Positions 61,234 to 64,000 of a DNA stretch of 64,000 nt are shown here, piece by piece. The position numbers and the translations under genes are program-made. Position 1 is the first letter of the stretch, and each line of letters opens with the position of its first letter. The DNA comes from Allocatelliglobosispora scoriae (lineage in GTDB: Bacteria > Actinomycetota > Actinomycetes > Mycobacteriales > Micromonosporaceae), in assembly GCF_014204945.1 (NCBI RefSeq), contig NZ_JACHMN010000003.1, forward strand, positions 1,178,001-1,242,000. Direction: 5' to 3'. The notes under the pieces were generated by a model. That model made no database searches. It worked only from the letters and a program-made list of their open reading frames with translations, and was not told the origin of the DNA.

Positions 61234-61815
61234 TCAGGCCTGGCGGATCGCCTCGGCCTCGATCTCAATCTTGATCTTCTTGCCGACGAGAACGCCACCG
61301 GTCTCGAGTGCGACGTTCCAGGTCAGGCCGAACTCCTCGCGGTCGATCTCGGTGCTGGCGCTGAAGCCGATGAGCTCCTGGCCCCACGGGTTCTTCTCGA
61401 CGCCCTCGAACTCGACCTTGAGCTGGACCGGCTTGGTCACGTCCTTGACGGTGAGGTCGCCGGTGAGGGTGAACTCGTTGCCGTTGACGTCGCTCACGCC
61501 GGTGCTGCGGAAGGTGAGGGTCGGGAACTTCTCGACCTCGAGGAAGTCGCCGCTGCGCAGGTGCGCGTCGCGGTCGGCCGCCCCGGTGCTGATGCTCTCG
61601 GCCTGCAGGACCGCGGTGACGGTCGTCTGCAGCGGGTCCTCGGCGACGACGATCGTCGCGGTCGCCTGCGCGAACTCGCCGCGCACCTTGCTGACCATCA
61701 TGTGGCGGGCGATGAAGCCGACGCGCTTGTGGTTGGCGTCCATCTCGTAGGTGCCCGCGGCGGGGATGGTCAGGCCGTTCCAGGTGCGGGTGGTGGGCTC
61801 GGTTGCGCTGGTCAT
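61234..61815 (-). CDS. YceI family protein
   Basis: Lipocalin-like isoprenoid-binding protein. The 193-residue protein has the family pattern YEMDANHKRVGFIARHMMVSKVRGEF, LRSGDFLEVEKFPTLTFRST, GDLTVKDVTKPVQL and GFSASTEIDREEFGLTWN. No signal peptide is present, so it is cytoplasmic, as in many actinomycetes. A palindrome lies 35 nt upstream of the ATG. Confidence 0.93.
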   Translation of the reverse strand: MTSATEPTTRTWNGLTIPAAGTYEMDANHKRVGFIARHMMVSKVRGEFAQATATIVVAEDPLQTTVTAVLQAESISTGAADRDAHLRSGDFLEVEKFPTLTFRSTGVSDVNGNEFTLTGDLTVKDVTKPVQLKVEFEGVEKNPWGQELIGFSASTEIDREEFGLTWNVALETGGVLVGKKIKIEIEAEAIRQA

Positions 61816-61849
61816 CTCAGGTTCCCCTAAAGTCTGTGAACAAGCAATT

Positions 61850-61863
61850 GTTGACCGCTCAAC
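61850..61863. promoter_or_regulatory. MarR-like dyad upstream of YceI
   Basis: GTTGA-CCGC-TCAAC, a 5-bp dyad in AT-rich sequence between the divergent YceI and FAD-oxidoreductase genes. A MarR- or TetR-type regulator could bind; none is encoded nearby. Confidence 0.4.
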
Positions 61864-61928
61864 TATAACGCACCGGCGGCGAAAGTGAAGTGACCCGGCT
61901 CACCCATCCGGGAGCGTGTCGGTTCCGA

Positions 61929-63212
61929 ATGACCCACGTGGCTCCCTTCGGCAAACCTCGACGCGTGGCGGTCATCGGCGGCGGTGTCGCCGGTCTCACT
62001 GCTGCCTACCTGCTTCAACGCGAATACGACGTGACCATCTTCGAAGCCGGCGATCGGCTCGGCGGGCACGCGCACACCCATGACGTCGCCTCCGGCGGGC
62101 ACAGCGTCGCCGTCGACTCGGGCTTCATCGTCTTCAACGAGCGGACCTACCCCATGCTCATCCGCCTGCTCGACGAGCTCGGGGTGGCGAGCCAGGAGAC
62201 CGAGATGAGCCTGTCGGTGATGTGCCGCGGCTGCGGGCTGGAGTACGCGGGTGCCCGCAAGCTCCCCGGCCTCTTCGCCCGCCCGGCCAACGCCGCCGAC
62301 CCCCGCTTCCTGCGCCTGCTCGCCCAGGTGCCGGTCTTCCACCGGGAGGCGCGGGCGCTGCTCGACCGGCCCGAGACGGAGACCGAGCCCACCCTCGGGG
62401 AGTTCCTCGCGGCGGGGCGCTACACCGACTACTTCATCCAGCACTTCGCCGTGCCGCTCGTCTCGGCGGTGTGGTCCTGCGGCACCCAGGCGGTCGCCGA
62501 CTACCCGGCCCGCTACCTCTTCTCCTTCCTCGCCAACCACGGCATGCTCTCGGTCGGCGGCTCACCGACGTGGCGAACGGTCACCGGCGGCTCGCGTACC
62601 TATGTGGACCTCGTCGCGAAGCGGCTCGCCGCGGTGCACACGAGTACGCCGGTGCGGGCGGTGGCGCGTACCGCCGACGGGGTGAGCGTGCGCGACGACG
62701 CCGACGAGATCGCCGTCTTCGACGCGGCCGTGATCGCGACCCACGCCGACCAGGCGCTGGCGCTGCTCGCCGACCCGTCGGCCACCGAGCGCGAGGTGCT
62801 GGGCGCCTTCACCTACTCGCTGAACCCGACCGTGCTGCACACCGACACCGGGGTGCTGCCGCGGCGGGCCAATGCGCGGGCGAGCTGGAACCACCTGATG
62901 CCGTCCTGCCACCCGCAGCCGGGCGGGGTGAAGGTCAGCTACCACATGAACCGGCTGCAGCGGCTCGACGCCGCCGACGACTTCATCGTCACGCTCAACC
63001 CCGGCGACGAGGTGGACCCCGCGAAGGTGCTCGCCTCGATGGTCTACGAGCACCCGATCTACACGCCCGCCTCGCTCGCCGCGCAGCGGCGGCTGCCGGA
63101 GCTGACGACATCGACGATCGCCTTCGCCGGTGCCTACCATGGATGGGGCTTCCACGAGGACGGCTGCCGCTCGGGCGTGGCGGCCGCGCGAGCGCTGGGG
63201 GTGCAGTGGTGA
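61929..63212 (+). CDS. FAD-dependent amine oxidase-like oxidoreductase (cyclopropane fatty acid cluster)
   Basis: The 427-residue flavoprotein has the dinucleotide motif VAVIGGGVAGLTAAYLLQ (residues 13-30) with FEAGDRLGGHAHTH, and GAYHGWGFHEDGCRSG at the C-terminal FAD contact. The same trio (this, DUF1365, cyclopropane-fatty-acyl-phospholipid synthase) recurs in many bacteria; a role in modifying lipid acyl chains is inferred. ATG 61929 was chosen; GTG 61890 is also open. It overlaps the DUF1365 gene by 4 nt. Confidence 0.87.
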   Translation: MTHVAPFGKPRRVAVIGGGVAGLTAAYLLQREYDVTIFEAGDRLGGHAHTHDVASGGHSVAVDSGFIVFNERTYPMLIRLLDELGVASQETEMSLSVMCRGCGLEYAGARKLPGLFARPANAADPRFLRLLAQVPVFHREARALLDRPETETEPTLGEFLAAGRYTDYFIQHFAVPLVSAVWSCGTQAVADYPARYLFSFLANHGMLSVGGSPTWRTVTGGSRTYVDLVAKRLAAVHTSTPVRAVARTADGVSVRDDADEIAVFDAAVIATHADQALALLADPSATEREVLGAFTYSLNPTVLHTDTGVLPRRANARASWNHLMPSCHPQPGGVKVSYHMNRLQRLDAADDFIVTLNPGDEVDPAKVLASMVYEHPIYTPASLAAQRRLPELTTSTIAFAGAYHGWGFHEDGCRSGVAAARALGVQW

Positions 63213-63952
63213 CCAGGGCAGGGTTGGCGTCGAGCGCGCTCTACGAGTCGGTCGTCTCCCATGTCCGCGGCACCCCGCTGCGCCACGCCTTCCGCTACGC
63301 CACCTATCAGTGGCTCGTCGACCTGGACCGGATGCCGGTGCTGCCGTGGGCGCTGCGGCCGCTGGCCCGGTTCACCGCCGCCGACCACCTCGGCGACCCC
63401 GCTCGCGACATCCGGGCCAACGTCGAGGAGTTCGCCCGGCTGCGCGGCGTGGAGCTGCGCGGTGGGCGCATCCTGATGCTGGCCCAGGCCCGGGTGTTCG
63501 GATACGTCTTCAACCCGCTCACCGTCTTCTGGTGCTTCGACGAGGCCGGCGAGCTCGCCTGCGTCCTCGCCGAGGTGCACAACACCTACGGCGAGCGGCA
63601 CTGCTATCTGCTGACGCCGGGTGGGGACGACCGTTACGCCACCGGCAAGGAGTTCTACGTTTCCCCGTTCTTCGCCGTCGAGGGTGAATATGAGATGCGG
63701 CTCCCGGCGCCGGACGAACGGCTACGCTTAATGATCAAGTTGGCACACCACGGCAAGCAGGTATTCGTCGCCACCCTGACGGGGCGGCGACGCGCCGCCA
63801 CGTCCGGCGCCCTGCTCCGGCTGGCCCTGCGCCACCCCCTCAGCCCGCTGCTGGCCAGCGCGCGGATTCGCTATCAGGGAATCCGTCTCTACCTACGCCG
63901 GCTGCCGGTCGTTGCTCGGCAACCCCACAAAACACAGGAAGGTGTCCGGTGA
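63209..63952 (+). CDS. DUF1365 domain-containing protein
   Basis: The 247-residue protein has the DUF1365 features LYESVVSHVRGTPLRHAFRY, VFGYVFNPLTVFWCFD, VHNTYGERHCYLL and KEFYVSPFF. The family is found beside cyclopropane synthase-like methyltransferases and FAD oxidoreductases but has no settled biochemical role. The GTG start overlaps the upstream stop, and its stop overlaps the next start. Confidence 0.9.
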   Translation: MTRAGLASSALYESVVSHVRGTPLRHAFRYATYQWLVDLDRMPVLPWALRPLARFTAADHLGDPARDIRANVEEFARLRGVELRGGRILMLAQARVFGYVFNPLTVFWCFDEAGELACVLAEVHNTYGERHCYLLTPGGDDRYATGKEFYVSPFFAVEGEYEMRLPAPDERLRLMIKLAHHGKQVFVATLTGRRRAATSGALLRLALRHPLSPLLASARIRYQGIRLYLRRLPVVARQPHKTQEGVR

Positions 63953-64000
63953 CCACCAGTCCCCCCATGGTCGACAAGGCTCGCTGGCCGGATGTCGCGG
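63949..64000 (+). CDS. Start of a probable cyclopropane-fatty-acyl-phospholipid synthase-like methyltransferase
   Basis: Only 17 codons (VTTSPPMVDKARWPDVA) are in the window, starting GTG 63949, which overlaps the DUF1365 stop. AGGAAGGTG lies just upstream as a ribosome-binding site. The product is inferred from the usual gene order FAD oxidoreductase-DUF1365-CFA synthase, not from its own sequence. Confidence 0.45.
   Translation, partial: MTTSPPMVDKARWPDVA

Overview
This 64 kb window is a stretch of chromosome from a high-GC Gram-positive bacterium, most likely an actinomycete of the Micromonosporaceae type (Actinoplanes/Micromonospora/Catellatospora-like; inferred). The reasons are a GC content near 70 %, frequent GTG starts and ATGA/GTGA overlaps, a phosphatidylinositol-mannoside gene set, the actinobacterial order ruvCAB-yajC-secD-secF-apt-rsh-cyclophilin-hisS, and apparently leaderless promoters. 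I saw no rRNA, tRNA, insertion sequence, prophage or CRISPR array.

Layout. (1) 0-5.6 kb: end of a serine hydrolase, thrS, a HIT-family Ap4A phosphorylase, a tandem VOC protein, a Tat-exported polysaccharide deacetylase and a SAM methyltransferase with an odd overlapping leader ORF. (2) 5.7-9.5 kb: a two-gene ABC transporter with a degenerate ATPase, and a divergent EF-G-like GTPase. (3) 9.8-15.4 kb: PI/PIM synthesis (pgsA, PIM acyltransferase, pimA), a small membrane protein, pdxS-pdxT and yebC. (4) 15.4-26.6 kb: accessory genes, namely two MFS transporters (one with a TetR regulator and two matching operators), a beta-propeller-like membrane protein, a 57-residue DUF4236-like protein, a GH18 chitinase, an alpha/beta-hydrolase lipoprotein, a DUF2785 protein, a PucR-type regulator and 3-hydroxybutyrate dehydrogenase. 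(5) 26.7-43.3 kb: the conserved core, ruvC-ruvA-ruvB, yajC-secD-secF, apt, rsh (ppGpp synthase/hydrolase), two cyclophilin-like proteins, an MBL hydrolase, hisS, a GH3 enzyme and aspS. (6) 43.4-58 kb: a second accessory region with a coiled-coil protein, a DinB protein, DUF2157, a secreted GH5-FnIII-FnIII-CBM2 glycanase, GNAT, an acVLRF1 release factor, a zinc metallopeptidase, an ABC-F ATPase, TetR, a cupin, a membrane-tethered sigma factor with a paralogous lipoprotein, and a polytopic membrane protein. (7) 58-64 kb: a small HTH protein, enoyl-CoA hydratase, an ABC exporter, YceI, and the start of an FAD oxidoreductase-DUF1365-(probable) cyclopropane-fatty-acid synthase cluster.

The most unusual system is at 53.8-56.6 kb. 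One continuous reading frame joins an ECF sigma factor (sigma2 and sigma4) to a transmembrane helix and a roughly 300-residue external domain. The gene just upstream in the same operon encodes an exported, probably lipid-anchored protein whose main domain is a clear paralogue of that external domain. I saw no anti-sigma gene, so the sigma factor may itself be the membrane sensor.

Other signals are regulatory. Two divergent gene pairs share overlapping mirror-image -10 boxes with leaderless starts (49115/49140 and 53346/53364). Two perfect TGTGA-N6-TCACA CRP-type sites occur (12908 and 18216). A family of very long, nearly perfect hairpins sits mostly between convergent genes, and some members share sequence with each other. 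Functions are assigned from motifs by eye; start sites follow ribosome-binding sites or -10 spacing and may be off by a few codons.
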